A DNA stretch of 64,000 nucleotides, taken from Brochothrix campestris FSL F6-1037 (lineage in GTDB: Bacteria; Bacillota; Bacilli; Lactobacillales; Listeriaceae). The position numbers and the translations under genes are program-made. Location of the stretch: positions 42,827 through 106,826 of the forward strand of contig NZ_AODH01000004.1 of assembly GCF_000525915.1 (NCBI RefSeq), written 5' to 3'. Below the pieces are notes generated by a model, which was not told the origin of the DNA, ran no database searches, and was given only the letters and a program-made list of their open reading frames with translations. Of the stretch, positions 1-8,130 are shown one piece after another. The number at the start of each line of letters is the position of its first letter. Position 1 is the stretch's first letter.

Positions 1-294
1 GCATTAATCGGAGAAATTGAAGGCGCGGTATCCTATGAACTACTGTTGCCGCGGCAGTTTGACAGACTCCGAAGTGACGATGGACGAGATGATGAATATC
101 TGTATGGGTTACCACCGAATTTTGAGGCTGATTTTAAGCCTCTTTATTTTTCTTTAATAGATGATCGCATCATTCTAAATCAAAACTATATCGAACCAAT
201 CGAAGAACAAAATAATGAGGCTTTAACTCTTGCTGAATTGACTGAAATGGTGGCTGAAATGTATTTGGCCACAAATCTGAATGGAGGAGAATGA
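1..294 (+). CDS. phage tail/baseplate protein, C-terminal fragment
   Basis: The reading frame is open from base 1, so this is the 3' end of a gene that starts outside the window. A TTG at 46 is only an internal codon. The visible 97 residues are acidic and soluble, with motifs such as YLYGLPP and LTEMVAEMYL. No domain was recognised. Its place just before an XkdX-like gene and the holins suggests a minor tail or baseplate protein. It ends one base before the next start codon. Confidence 0.55.
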   Translation, partial: ALIGEIEGAVSYELLLPRQFDRLRSDDGRDDEYLYGLPPNFEADFKPLYFSLIDDRIILNQNYIEPIEEQNNEALTLAELTEMVAEMYLATNLNGGE

Positions 295-295
295 C

Positions 296-451
296 ATGAC
301 AAGCATTATCGCTTTGAAGCTAGTAATAATGTCTTATAGCAACGGAACATATACATTAGACGATATGAAACAGCTTGTGCTGAATAACCGATTAACTGCC
401 AAAGAATACAAAGACATTACTGGATTTGATTACATCTTAGAGGAGGTATAA
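296..451 (+). CDS. XkdX family phage protein
   Basis: A 51-residue protein with an ATG one base after the upstream stop; GGAGG at 284-288 serves as ribosome binding site. The C-terminal pattern (YTLDDMKQLV, then RLTAKEYKDITGFDY) matches the short XkdX family of Bacillus PBSX-like phages, which sits between tail-fibre genes and the lysis cassette. XkdX function is not established. Position and length (about 50 residues) fit the family well. Confidence 0.7.
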   Translation: MTSIIALKLVIMSYSNGTYTLDDMKQLVLNNRLTAKEYKDITGFDYILEEV

Positions 452-452
452 C

Positions 453-731
453 ATGCACGGAATTGGTGATTACTCATTTGCGGATATTGGTGCAATTGTC
501 GGTTTATTAACATCAGCATTTAGTTTTGTTATTTGGATGCTTAAAAAGCTTGTAATGGATAGACTAAGTTTTGATATGCAAACGTTCAAACGAAGCATTG
601 ATATTTTAGCACAAACATTAGATGCAACGACCAAACGATTAGATTCAGCAGAGAAAAAATTACAAGAGCATACGGTTTTATTAGCGAAACATGACGTACG
701 AATAACAGACTTAAGAAAAGAGGAGAATTAA
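453..731 (+). CDS. holin-associated membrane protein, XhlA-like
   Basis: A 92-residue protein with one N-terminal transmembrane segment (about residues 13-31) followed by a charged region predicted to be coiled coil (about 45-90, heptad-like Leu/Ile spacing). This architecture, directly before a holin and an endolysin, resembles XhlA-type lysis accessory proteins. The strong AGGAGG at 441-446 lies upstream of the ATG. An unrelated small membrane protein of the lysis module is the alternative. Confidence 0.6.
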   Translation: MHGIGDYSFADIGAIVGLLTSAFSFVIWMLKKLVMDRLSFDMQTFKRSIDILAQTLDATTKRLDSAEKKLQEHTVLLAKHDVRITDLRKEEN

Positions 732-732
732 T

Positions 733-1008
733 ATGAAGAATTTTTTAGGCATTAACTGGCAAGTTCGAATCAAATCAAAAATGTTTTGGGTGGCCATTAT
801 CCCGGCTATCCTTTTTTTATGCTCAAAATTATTAATTGTTGTGGGAATTGACTTCAACTTCACGCAACTACAATCGCAGTTATTAGACATTGTAGGTGCG
901 GTATTCAGCGTTTTAGTTCTGTTAGGTGTCGTTATTGACCCAACGACCGAAGGTGCTACAGACAGCTCACAAGCCCAAAAATACGATAATCCAAAAGGAG
1001 ATAAATAA
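733..1008 (+). CDS. phage holin, phi LC3 family
   Basis: A 91-residue protein with two hydrophobic segments (about residues 18-36 and 50-66) and a charged tail. The start INWQVRIKSKMFW and the segment VVIDPTTEG are characteristic of the phi LC3 (phage_holin_1) family, which forms membrane lesions that release or activate the endolysin at the end of the lytic cycle. Its stop overlaps the endolysin start at base 1008, so the two are translationally coupled. Confidence 0.85.
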   Translation: MKNFLGINWQVRIKSKMFWVAIIPAILFLCSKLLIVVGIDFNFTQLQSQLLDIVGAVFSVLVLLGVVIDPTTEGATDSSQAQKYDNPKGDK

Positions 1009-2324
1009 TGAATAAAACAATTAAATTATTAACAGCAGGTGTATTAGCAACAGGGCTATTTTTAGGTAGTGCATTAACAGTATCAGCAAATGATATTAAA
1101 AATCCCAAGATTGCTGATGTTTCAGAGTGGCAAGGCAACATCAATTGGTCATTAGCAAAAGATGATTTAAACATGGCAATTATTCGTGCACAGTACGGAA
1201 CAAACTATAAAGATAAGTATCTTGACCGTAATCAGTCAGAAGCAATTAAGCATGATGTGCCGTTTGGGACTTATGCATACGCACGTTATATCAATGCTGC
1301 TGATGCAAAAACAGAAGCACGAGCATTATACAATCGCACAAGTAAAAGTGCTAAGTTTTACGTTATAGATGTGGAAGAATTTACTGTCACATCAGGAACA
1401 ATGCGTGAGGCAACAAATGCATTCGTTAAAGAGTTGCGATCATTAACTGATAAAAAAATCGGTTTATATGTAGGGAATCATACGTACACGCAGTTCAACT
1501 TAGATACTTCTAAGTTTGACTTTGTATGGATTCCAGCTTACCGAACAGCCGCACCCGACCACAAGCATGATATTTGGCAATATACGGACGGTGGACAAGT
1601 AAAAGGTATCACAGGTGGTGTTGATTTAAACAAGCTCACAAACGATGCTAAGCCGTTATCTTACTATGTGGGTAAAACAGAGGCAAACGAACAAGCAAAT
1701 GATTACACAGAGGGTGGCTACTCTGTCGGGCAATCAGTGAAGTTGCTTAATAAAGCTACTCACTACCACACCGGGCAAAAAATCGATGCATCAGTTAAAA
1801 ACAAAAACTACAAAGTATTAGAAACAAAAGTGATTGCGCAGTCACACTCAAAACAAGCTGTATTACTTAGCGGCATTAATTCATGGGTGTTGGCACAGGA
1901 CGTTGCGAAAGTAACAGCTGCTGCGAATGATAACTATTACAACACAAATCCGAAACGTGTCACCTTGAAGAAGGCATCTACACTTCGCAAGAAAAACGCG
2001 CAAAACGGAGCTGACTGGGATAAGCAATCTAACCAGGTAGCAAGTTTCAAAAAAGGCACTGAATTTGTCATCACAGGCATTAAAAAATCAAGTGGTGGCA
2101 CACCTCGATTAGTAACGCAATCAGGTCACTTACTCACTGCGAACAAGACATACGTTCAACAAACAACCACAACAGTTGCTAAGCAGTACTACACTGTTAA
2201 ATCAGGCGACAACGTCGAGTTCATTGCTAAAAAACACGCAACAACAACCGCTAAAATCAAGAGCTTGAACAAGCTTTCAGACGTGAATAAAATTTACGTT
2301 GATCAAAAACTACAAGTGAAATAA
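1008..2324 (+). CDS. secreted GH25 endolysin (N-acetylmuramidase) with LysM
   Basis: A 438-residue cell-wall hydrolase. Residues 1-27 form a typical Sec signal peptide ending VSA-ND. The GH25 domain covers about 34-212, with Asp37 in DVSEWQG and the DVEE motif (Asp121, Glu123) as catalytic candidates. About 217-300 and 310-390 look like SH3-type or DUF5776-like wall-binding modules, and 394-438 is one LysM repeat (YYTVKSGDN). Most phage endolysins lack a signal peptide and rely on the holin; this one could be exported by the host Sec system. It follows the holin and closes the lysis cassette. Confidence 0.9.
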   Translation: MNKTIKLLTAGVLATGLFLGSALTVSANDIKNPKIADVSEWQGNINWSLAKDDLNMAIIRAQYGTNYKDKYLDRNQSEAIKHDVPFGTYAYARYINAADAKTEARALYNRTSKSAKFYVIDVEEFTVTSGTMREATNAFVKELRSLTDKKIGLYVGNHTYTQFNLDTSKFDFVWIPAYRTAAPDHKHDIWQYTDGGQVKGITGGVDLNKLTNDAKPLSYYVGKTEANEQANDYTEGGYSVGQSVKLLNKATHYHTGQKIDASVKNKNYKVLETKVIAQSHSKQAVLLSGINSWVLAQDVAKVTAAANDNYYNTNPKRVTLKKASTLRKKNAQNGADWDKQSNQVASFKKGTEFVITGIKKSSGGTPRLVTQSGHLLTANKTYVQQTTTTVAKQYYTVKSGDNVEFIAKKHATTTAKIKSLNKLSDVNKIYVDQKLQVK

Positions 2325-2520
2325 AACTAAGCTCCGCCTCTTATTTGAGATAGGGCTATATAGAGTATATATACATGAAAGTGAAATTAAATTCATATCG
2401 CACTGAAAAATATTAGTATATTCGTTTTAAATGTTCTGAATACTAAACATTTATGAATGTTGTAATATATATTTTTCGTTGACGTTATGTTCAATAACAG
2501 GTAAGATAGGGTTAACTAAT

Positions 2521-2574
2521 AGAACAGTCTCTCGCACCGCTTGTCTAAAGTGTACTAAGAGGGGCTGTTTTTCT
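2521..2574 (+). terminator. probable Rho-independent terminator after the endolysin
   Basis: An imperfect inverted repeat (AACAGTCTCT near 2522 and AGAGGGGCTGTT near 2559) is followed by a T-run ending near 2573. It lies between the lysis cassette and the accessory pair, separating the two transcripts. Confidence 0.5.
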
Positions 2575-2609
2575 GGTATGAGATAATAATGTAGAAGGGG
2601 TTGTGGAAT

Positions 2610-3101
2610 ATGATGGGAAAAACATATGATGCACTCGATATAGCAAAATATATAATAGGTAAATCAGAAGGAGGAATTAGTAATCTAAGACTACAAAAAA
2701 CTATGTATTTTTTACAAGGAGAGTATCTTGCGGAATATGGTAAGCCTTTATTTGATGATATTATTGAAAAATGGAGACTAGGACCTGTAACACCAAGTGT
2801 TTATTATAATTACAATCAATTTGGTAGTAACCCTATAACTGAAGAAAAAGAATTATATGTTACTAAGTCAAATGTGGTATGGAAATCATTTGATTCTGCT
2901 AAATTAGAGGATGTCAAAAATTTTATAGATAAGGTTATTAAAGAATTGTCTAAATATGGAGATTTCGATTTAGTCGAATTAACTCACGCACACCCTATGT
3001 GGAGTAATGATGAAAAAGATATTCTTTCAGGTGTAAGACATTTGCAATATAAAAATGACGAAATCGAAAAATATTTTAAAAAAAATAGTATTGTTAAATA
3101 A
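2610..3101 (+). CDS. Panacea (DUF4065/SocA-like) domain protein, putative antitoxin
   Basis: A 163-residue protein; the ATG at 2610 is chosen because GAAGGGG ends nine bases upstream. The order DALDIAKYII, then ISNLRLQKTMYFLQGEYLAEYGKPLFDD, then a GPVTPSVYYNY segment is the signature of the Panacea/DUF4065 domain (published as PanA antitoxins and as the SocA/GepA family). Four bases separate its stop from the region of the next gene, which encodes a membrane protein, so they form a two-gene operon. Panacea proteins neutralise very diverse toxins encoded next to them. The gene is much more AT-rich than the neighbouring chromosome, consistent with a phage-borne cargo gene. Confidence 0.8.
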   Translation: MMGKTYDALDIAKYIIGKSEGGISNLRLQKTMYFLQGEYLAEYGKPLFDDIIEKWRLGPVTPSVYYNYNQFGSNPITEEKELYVTKSNVVWKSFDSAKLEDVKNFIDKVIKELSKYGDFDLVELTHAHPMWSNDEKDILSGVRHLQYKNDEIEKYFKKNSIVK

Positions 3102-3116
3102 GAGGTGGTAAGAATA

Positions 3117-4070
3117 GTGCCTAGTAAAGATGTACAGACTATATTAGATATTGTAGAAACTAATGATGAAGGTAAAATTGTAAATTTAAATCCGGTCATA
3201 GAAAAAATAATTAACCTCTCTAGTAACCGTTTTTTAGAATCTGATGAAATAAAAATTGTCTCAATATATCTACAAGAGTATATTACAAAAAAGAACATTC
3301 CATACCCTATTATAACTAGTAGTGTTTATTCTATTAGCAGTAAAAGTATTGAAATTGATGTGTTTGACACAAATTTCGATAGAATAGTAGAGGCAGTTTG
3401 TGGTGAAATTGATACAGAGACTGAAAAATTCAAAAGCAAAGTAAAAACACATTATAACCTTGCATGTGTTCAAAAAAGTTATATAGATAAAAATATGGTA
3501 GATGCAAATAAAAATAGTTTACAGGCGAAGAAAATTATAGAAGACATACAAGATATAAAAGGGAAAATATATACAGACTTTGTTGCAATTATGGGGATAT
3601 TTTCCGCTTTGATATTTGGTTTGTTTGGAGGGTTTTCAGCTATAGGAGACATAGTAACTGCTACGTTTAATAAATCTATTAATTTACCTAATATAATGAT
3701 AGCGATTTCTTTGACACTAGGATCACTAAGTTTATTATTATTTGCTTTAATGCAAGGCATTAAAATACTATCTAAATCAACTTTAAAGAGTTGTGGATGC
3801 GACAATAAAACGAAATGTTATCATTCTGTTTTTCAACGACATCCAGTTATGAGTCTTAATCTTATTGCTTTATCATCAATTTTCATTATTAGTGTGTTAG
3901 TTAAAATAATCCCAAAAACTGTTTTTGAATGCATATATGTGAAAGAAACGTACTTATATTATGGATTAGTTATGATAGGAATAGTTTTGATTATTGGAAT
4001 GATTGTAAGTCTCAATTGGTCAGTAAATAAAAAATGGCGTATATTTGGAGAAAAAACAAACAAAAAATAA
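3117..4070 (+). CDS. four-helix membrane protein, putative toxin or exclusion effector
   Basis: Unrecognised family. The GTG at 3117 is preferred over the upstream GTG at 3105 because GAGGTGG (3102-3108) is eight bases before it; the product is about 317 residues. The N-terminal half (about 1-150) is charged and soluble, probably helical. Four hydrophobic segments follow at about 155-180, 190-212, 248-268 and 282-303, with a Cys-rich linker (SCGCDNKTKC) between the second and third pair and a basic C-terminus. It is encoded 15 bases after the Panacea gene. By context it may be the membrane-acting partner, but no toxin motif is visible; lysogenic conversion or superinfection exclusion are alternatives. 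Confidence 0.6.
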   Translation: MPSKDVQTILDIVETNDEGKIVNLNPVIEKIINLSSNRFLESDEIKIVSIYLQEYITKKNIPYPIITSSVYSISSKSIEIDVFDTNFDRIVEAVCGEIDTETEKFKSKVKTHYNLACVQKSYIDKNMVDANKNSLQAKKIIEDIQDIKGKIYTDFVAIMGIFSALIFGLFGGFSAIGDIVTATFNKSINLPNIMIAISLTLGSLSLLLFALMQGIKILSKSTLKSCGCDNKTKCYHSVFQRHPVMSLNLIALSSIFIISVLVKIIPKTVFECIYVKETYLYYGLVMIGIVLIIGMIVSLNWSVNKKWRIFGEKTNKK

Positions 4071-4337
4071 AAGCGTACTTAGTAATTACAGTTTTTTTAA
4101 AATAGAAAGATACCAATTCATTTACCACTATAGAATGTATGTTTTTTTGAATTCGACTAATTAAATAAAGGTATATTTATCTTGTTTGGATTTTAATGTC
4201 ACTATATATATTAACAGATATTTTTGGAAAAGCCATTTGTGATTCCAAAGATAGTGTACACTAATGGTACATTATTTGATGGGTAAACATCTTGTAATCA
4301 TTATTATATCAAGTGTTTATAGATAATTAAACAATGG

Positions 4338-4350
4338 TCGCCGTCTCCAT
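4338..4350 (+). other. probable attR: 3' end of the tmRNA gene
   Basis: TCGCCGTCTCCAT matches the acceptor-stem 3' end known for Firmicute tmRNA (ssrA), whose 5' end GGGGACG pairs with CGTCTCC. No tmRNA body precedes it; phage-type AT-rich sequence does. A strong terminator follows within 30 bases. Phage and element integration into the ssrA 3' end is well known. The intact ssrA and attL would lie left of the window. Confidence 0.5.
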
Positions 4351-4364
4351 TAATTTGGAACGCT

Positions 4365-4421
4365 AAAAGAGGATAATACTCACTGCCCCAATGGGTTTCG
4401 TGAGTATTGTCCTCTTTTTTT
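4365..4421 (+). terminator. strong Rho-independent terminator, likely of ssrA
   Basis: A 16-base stem (AGAGGATAATACTCAC with GTGAGTATTGTCCTCT, one G-U pair) and a loop of about 16 bases are followed by eight T. It sits 15 bases after the tmRNA-like 3' end, where the native ssrA terminator would be after phage integration. It can also stop minus-strand transcription leaving the 4512 gene. Confidence 0.85.
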
Positions 4422-4511
4422 GTCCACTTCTTCCGTAATGTCTTCCGCTTTGTTTAAAAACTGACATATTGAATGGATTTATCGGCTGTTTGTTCTTTTT
4501 ATTTTATGTCA

Positions 4512-4769
4512 TTATCGGCCGTATTCCATATATTCATACTGAATTTCGCCAGACATTTTCATATCACGAGGTGTAGAGCGAAATGCTTCATCTTCAGACA
4601 TACCTTGCTGTATTTTATAAGAAACAGGGGTCATTCCATATTTATTCAAAAAGCCTGTTAATGTCGTTTCATCTATACTATAACCTTGTTCGTTGGTCTG
4701 CTCGGTAGGTTGCTTTTCTGAGTCAGAATCTTGATATTCAGTGGCTGCTTGTGAAATAATCAAGCTCAT
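4512..4769 (-). CDS. uncharacterised small soluble protein
   Basis: 85 residues, family not recognised. The first 30 residues are polar and rich in Ser, Gln, Glu and Thr, probably disordered. The C-terminal half (TLTGFLNKYGMTPVSYKIQQ and after) looks like a small folded helical unit. Its ATG overlaps the stop of the upstream 58-residue membrane protein by ATGA, so the two are translationally coupled. Confidence 0.6.
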   Translation of the reverse strand: MSLIISQAATEYQDSDSEKQPTEQTNEQGYSIDETTLTGFLNKYGMTPVSYKIQQGMSEDEAFRSTPRDMKMSGEIQYEYMEYGR

Positions 4770-4942
4770 TCCTCTTCATTTGATTTAAACACTTTTGCGA
4801 TTGCTAAGGCAATCAGTATCACAGCAAGGGCATAGAGAAACGTTACGATGAGGTAATTAGGTTGAGTTGCAACCATTGTGTAGGTGACACCGCCAAGGGC
4901 GATTAAGAGACCAAGTACAATTTGGATGATAAAAGATGACAT
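4766..4942 (-). CDS. small two-helix membrane protein
   Basis: A 58-residue protein starting MSSFIIQIVLGLL. Two hydrophobic helices occupy about residues 3-23 and 30-51, followed by a charged tail KVFKSNEEE. It ends with an ATGA overlap with the 85-residue gene. No family was recognised. The coupling to a soluble partner and the position downstream of copA (stop at 5003) make a co-transcribed small pair possible. Start chosen from the only ATG with an AAAGAG-like site upstream. Confidence 0.5.
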   Translation of the reverse strand: MSSFIIQIVLGLLIALGGVTYTMVATQPNYLIVTFLYALAVILIALAIAKVFKSNEEE

Positions 4943-5002
4943 GATGTAAGCTCTTTTCTTTTAGATACGACTAGTTCGTTGTGGAATAATGTAGGTAACA
5001 AG

Positions 5003-7426
5003 TTATTCATTTAATTTCACCCGTTGTAGTCGCAGTGCATTAAGCACAACCGACACTGAGCTAAAGGCCATCGCGGCACCTGCGACCCACGGTGCGAGGA
5101 GGCCGGATGCAGCAATCGTAATGCCGATGATGTTGTAAGCAAACGCCCAAAAAAGGTTTTGTTTAATGTTACGCATCGTTTTACGACTGATGATGATGGC
5201 ATCAACGATAGCGTTAAGGTCACCACCGATTAAGGTAATATCAGCGGCAGCGATTGCCACGTCGGTGCCGGTGCCAATCGCCATCCCGATTTGAGCGCTC
5301 GCAAGGGCAGGGGCATCATTAATACCATCGCCTACCATTGCTACGATTTTTCCTTCGTGTTGTAACTGCTCAATCGCCCGCGCTTTATCGACAGGGAGCA
5401 CCTCAGCAATGACGGTATCAATGCCGACTTTAGCACCAATTGCTGCTGCTGTTCGGGCATTGTCGCCGGTCATCATCATCACGGCGATGCCCATTTTTTG
5501 TAAGGTGCCGACAGCAGCTGCCGACGTCGGTTTGAGCGTATCCGCTACAGCCACTAAGCCGGCATAGCGGCCGTTAATACCTACAATCATGGTCGTTTTT
5601 CCTTCGTGTTCGAGGCGGGTCATCGTTGCTTCAAGCGCCGCAGTCGCGATGCCATTTTGGTGCATCAAGGCACGCGTGCCAATCACGATGGTATCGTTAG
5701 CAACCGTTGCATTTACACCGTAACCAGGCACTGCCTCAAACGCCTCGGCGTTATCGATAGCAATCCACTCGGCTGACACCGCATCAACAATGGCTTGAGC
5801 GAGTGGATGTTCCGATTGTTTTTCAGCAGCGGCCACAACTGCTAAAAAGGCCGTTCTCGTCTGTTGAGGAGCGAGGATAACGTCAGTTAAAACCGGTTGA
5901 CCATGTGTGAGTGTGCCGGTCTTATCGACAACAACGGTGTCAATCTGCCCAGTTTGTTCAAGGTATTCGCCACCTTTGAACAAAACACCCATTTCAGCAG
6001 CACGACCGGATCCTGCCATAATCGAGGTCGGGGTTGCCAAGCCTAGCGCACAGGGGCAAGCGATTACAAGGACGGCGATAAAGACTTCAAAGGCAGTCGT
6101 AAAGTCACCTGGAGCAAACAAGAAAAACCAACTGAGCCCACTAATAAGAGCAAAGCCAACAACAATCGGCACAAAAACACCGGCAATCGTGTCAGCTAAG
6201 CGTTGAATCGGTGCCTTTGAGGATTGGGCATCTTCGACAATCTTAATAATTTGACCTAAAGCCGTATCGCTGCCGATTTTTGTGGCCCTCATGGTGATGA
6301 AACCAGTTTTATTAAGGGTTGCCCCATAGACGCTATCGCCACTCTGTTTAGAAATGGGTATGCTTTCGCCGGTTAACAGCGCTTCATCGACGACGGATGA
6401 ACCGTTAATGACCTCACCATCGACCGGGATTTTGGCACCAGGCTTAATCGCAATTAAATCATTGAGCTGAACGTCGGCAAGTGGCACTGCACGTTCGTGA
6501 CCATCACGAATGACGAGAGCGGTTGCTGGTTGCAGTTCAATTAATTTTTTGATGGCATCCGCCGAGCGACCTTTGGTCTTAGCTTCGATTAGCTTGCCTA
6601 ATAACACTAAGGTGATTAGGAGTGCGCTTGTTTCAAAGTAGAGTTGGGGCGCTTGTGAGCTGCCGCTTGTGGCAATGGTTTGATAGAGACTGTATACGTA
6701 AGCCGCAGAAGTGCCCAACGCAACGAGTACATCCATGTTAGCACTCCAATGTCGGAGCGCTTTGTAGGCGCCAACATAAAAGCGACCACCAATTAAAAAT
6801 TGCACCGGAGTGGCTAATAACAGCTGAAACCAAGGATTCATCAAAAGGGCGGGCACATAGATAAAAGCCGTGAATGAAAAATGCGCCACCATGCTCCAAA
6901 GCAAGGGCAAGGTTAACACTGCGGCAATGAGCAGTTGGCGTGTTTGCGCTTGTAAGTCGCGCGCACGGTAATCAGCTGCGGGTTCCTCAGCTTGTAAATG
7001 ATGGGCGTGATAGCCGAGCTTTTCAACCGTTGACACCATGCGAGCAACGTCAATCGTGTGGGGAAGATAGCCAATGTGCGCCTGTTCCCGAGTGAAGTTG
7101 ACAGTGGCCTGTGTCACACCATCTAATTGTTGCAAGCCGTGTTCGATTCGCGCGGCACAAACCGCACACGACATGCCAGTAAGCGCGAAGTCAGCTGTTG
7201 CGGTGACGATATCGAATCCGAGTTCTTTAATCGTTGCGGCAATCGCAGCTTCGTCAAGTTGAGCGCCATCATAGGTGAGAACGGCTTGTTCTCGAGTGAA
7301 GTTAACTGAGGCCTGTGTCACACCGTCTAATTGCTTGAGTCCTTTTTCAATCCGTGTGGCACAGACGGCACACGACATGCCAGTGATTTGCAACTGGGTG
7401 TTTTTTAAGACAGCGGTTGTTGTCAT
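5003..7426 (-). CDS. copA: Cu(+)-exporting P1B-type ATPase
   Basis: An 807-residue copper pump of the plasma membrane. Two N-terminal heavy-metal-associated domains each carry GMSCAVC (first at residues 16-22, second near 85-92). Eight membrane helices follow, with the CPC metal site (VIACPCALG), phosphorylation motif DKTGTLT, HP motif SEHPLAQA and hinge GDGINDAP. The ATG at 7426 has AGGAG nine bases upstream; the longer frame to 7435 would put its TTG inside the ribosome binding site. csoR lies immediately upstream with no separate copZ, so copper chaperoning may rest on the two HMA domains or on a copZ elsewhere. Likely induced by Cu(I) through CsoR. Confidence 0.97.
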   Translation of the reverse strand: MTTTAVLKNTQLQITGMSCAVCATRIEKGLKQLDGVTQASVNFTREQAVLTYDGAQLDEAAIAATIKELGFDIVTATADFALTGMSCAVCAARIEHGLQQLDGVTQATVNFTREQAHIGYLPHTIDVARMVSTVEKLGYHAHHLQAEEPAADYRARDLQAQTRQLLIAAVLTLPLLWSMVAHFSFTAFIYVPALLMNPWFQLLLATPVQFLIGGRFYVGAYKALRHWSANMDVLVALGTSAAYVYSLYQTIATSGSSQAPQLYFETSALLITLVLLGKLIEAKTKGRSADAIKKLIELQPATALVIRDGHERAVPLADVQLNDLIAIKPGAKIPVDGEVINGSSVVDEALLTGESIPISKQSGDSVYGATLNKTGFITMRATKIGSDTALGQIIKIVEDAQSSKAPIQRLADTIAGVFVPIVVGFALISGLSWFFLFAPGDFTTAFEVFIAVLVIACPCALGLATPTSIMAGSGRAAEMGVLFKGGEYLEQTGQIDTVVVDKTGTLTHGQPVLTDVILAPQQTRTAFLAVVAAAEKQSEHPLAQAIVDAVSAEWIAIDNAEAFEAVPGYGVNATVANDTIVIGTRALMHQNGIATAALEATMTRLEHEGKTTMIVGINGRYAGLVAVADTLKPTSAAAVGTLQKMGIAVMMMTGDNARTAAAIGAKVGIDTVIAEVLPVDKARAIEQLQHEGKIVAMVGDGINDAPALASAQIGMAIGTGTDVAIAAADITLIGGDLNAIVDAIIISRKTMRNIKQNLFWAFAYNIIGITIAASGLLAPWVAGAAMAFSSVSVVLNALRLQRVKLNE

Positions 7427-7448
7427 CGTAACCAACTCCTTTCGGTCG

Positions 7449-7760
7449 TTATTTTTTCATGAGTTTATGGATGGTTAAAACAAGTTCATCAAGCACGTCG
7501 TCATCGCCAGCCGCGAGTCGATCTACGACACAGCCTTTTAAATGGCCCTCGAGCAACAGCTTGGCGACGCTGTTTAAAGCGGCTTGACTGGCCGCCAGTT
7601 GGGTAATAACGTCATCGCAGTAGACATCATCCGCAATCATTGTTTTGATACCACGGATTTGACCTTCGATACGGTTCAACCGCGTCGTTAAGTTTTGTTT
7701 GACTGCCTCAGGATGGTGGCTTTTGCGACAGTTTGGGGTGGTTTTGTTGGGGGTCGTCAT
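7449..7760 (-). CDS. csoR: copper-sensing transcriptional repressor
   Basis: A 103-residue all-helical CsoR protein. The Cu(I) ligand triad is visible as Cys48, His73 and Cys77 (YCDD, EGHLKGCV), with the RLNRIEGQIRG signature at 27-37. The ATG at 7760 has AAGGAG nine bases upstream, so the longer frame reaching 7793 is rejected; that extension would overlap the promoter. It is the first gene of the csoR-copA operon and a CsoR box overlaps its promoter, indicating autoregulation. Confidence 0.95.
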   Translation of the reverse strand: MTTPNKTTPNCRKSHHPEAVKQNLTTRLNRIEGQIRGIKTMIADDVYCDDVITQLAASQAALNSVAKLLLEGHLKGCVVDRLAAGDDDVLDELVLTIHKLMKK

Positions 7761-7790
7761 TAAAATCAGCTCCTTATAGGAGTAGTATAA

Positions 7791-7812
7791 CATACCTACA
7801 GGGGGTATGTAG
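7791..7812 (-). promoter_or_regulatory. CsoR operator
   Basis: An imperfect palindrome, CATACCTACAG/GGGGTATGTAG, matches the known CsoR box pattern (TACC...GGGTA). It overlaps a TATACT -10 hexamer on the minus strand (7783-7788), so CsoR binding would block the csoR-copA promoter. Confidence 0.75.
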
Positions 7813-8130
7813 GAGCCGCATTTTAAAGGGAGATACTAGTTGCATCGAATATAAAGCGGCAACAATCAGCGACAATAATTGTGACAAAGTTATAAAAATA
7901 ACGAAAATTATCGTTTTGAGGCTTTTCTCTTCCCCCCCGATTATCCGATAAAAGCCACTACTGCTGCAATTATTTGTGACGCGTGAGTATTTTAAATTCA
8001 AATTAAAGGAGTTTCTTTTATTTGAATTAGCACAAAGGAGCTATCCCTCAGAGAACAGCTCCTCAGATTGAAGGTAAACGGAGAGCAAGGCATCAATGTG
8101 TACATTATCGAAAGTGATGTCCATTTACAC
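7794..8130. other. intergenic region between csoR and the RpiR gene
   Basis: Apart from the CsoR operator at its left edge and a hairpin at 8036-8063 (AGGAGCT paired with AGCTCCT), nothing coding is supported. The hairpin lies just beyond the RpiR stop on the minus strand and may act as a weak terminator, although it lacks a T-run. Opposing short frames here are not preceded by ribosome binding sites. Confidence 0.5.

Larger units (their letters stand above)
1..4350. mobile_element. right end of an integrated prophage
   Basis: A run of plus-strand phage genes enters from the left edge: a tail-region gene fragment, an XkdX-like protein, two holin-type membrane proteins and a GH25 endolysin. 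This is the usual late lysis cassette of Siphoviridae of Firmicutes. An AT-rich accessory pair follows, and then a probable attR derived from the tmRNA 3' end near 4338-4350. Integrase and head genes must lie left of the window. The right boundary is inferred from the att-like sequence and the switch to housekeeping genes. Confidence 0.8.
4071..4511. other. gene-free region spanning the prophage/chromosome junction
   Basis: No convincing gene. The left part is AT-rich prophage DNA. The attR-like sequence lies at 4338-4350 and the terminator at 4365-4421. The short plus-strand frame at 4473-4661 is antisense to the 85-residue gene and lacks a ribosome binding site. Confidence 0.6.

Noticed and set aside
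4473..4661. 62-codon plus-strand frame
   Set aside because: It lies antisense to the 85-residue gene, has no ribosome binding site and a composition typical of a shadow frame.
7774..8001. 75-codon minus-strand frame upstream of csoR
   Set aside because: It crosses the CsoR operator and promoter, lacks a ribosome binding site and shows no recognisable protein pattern.
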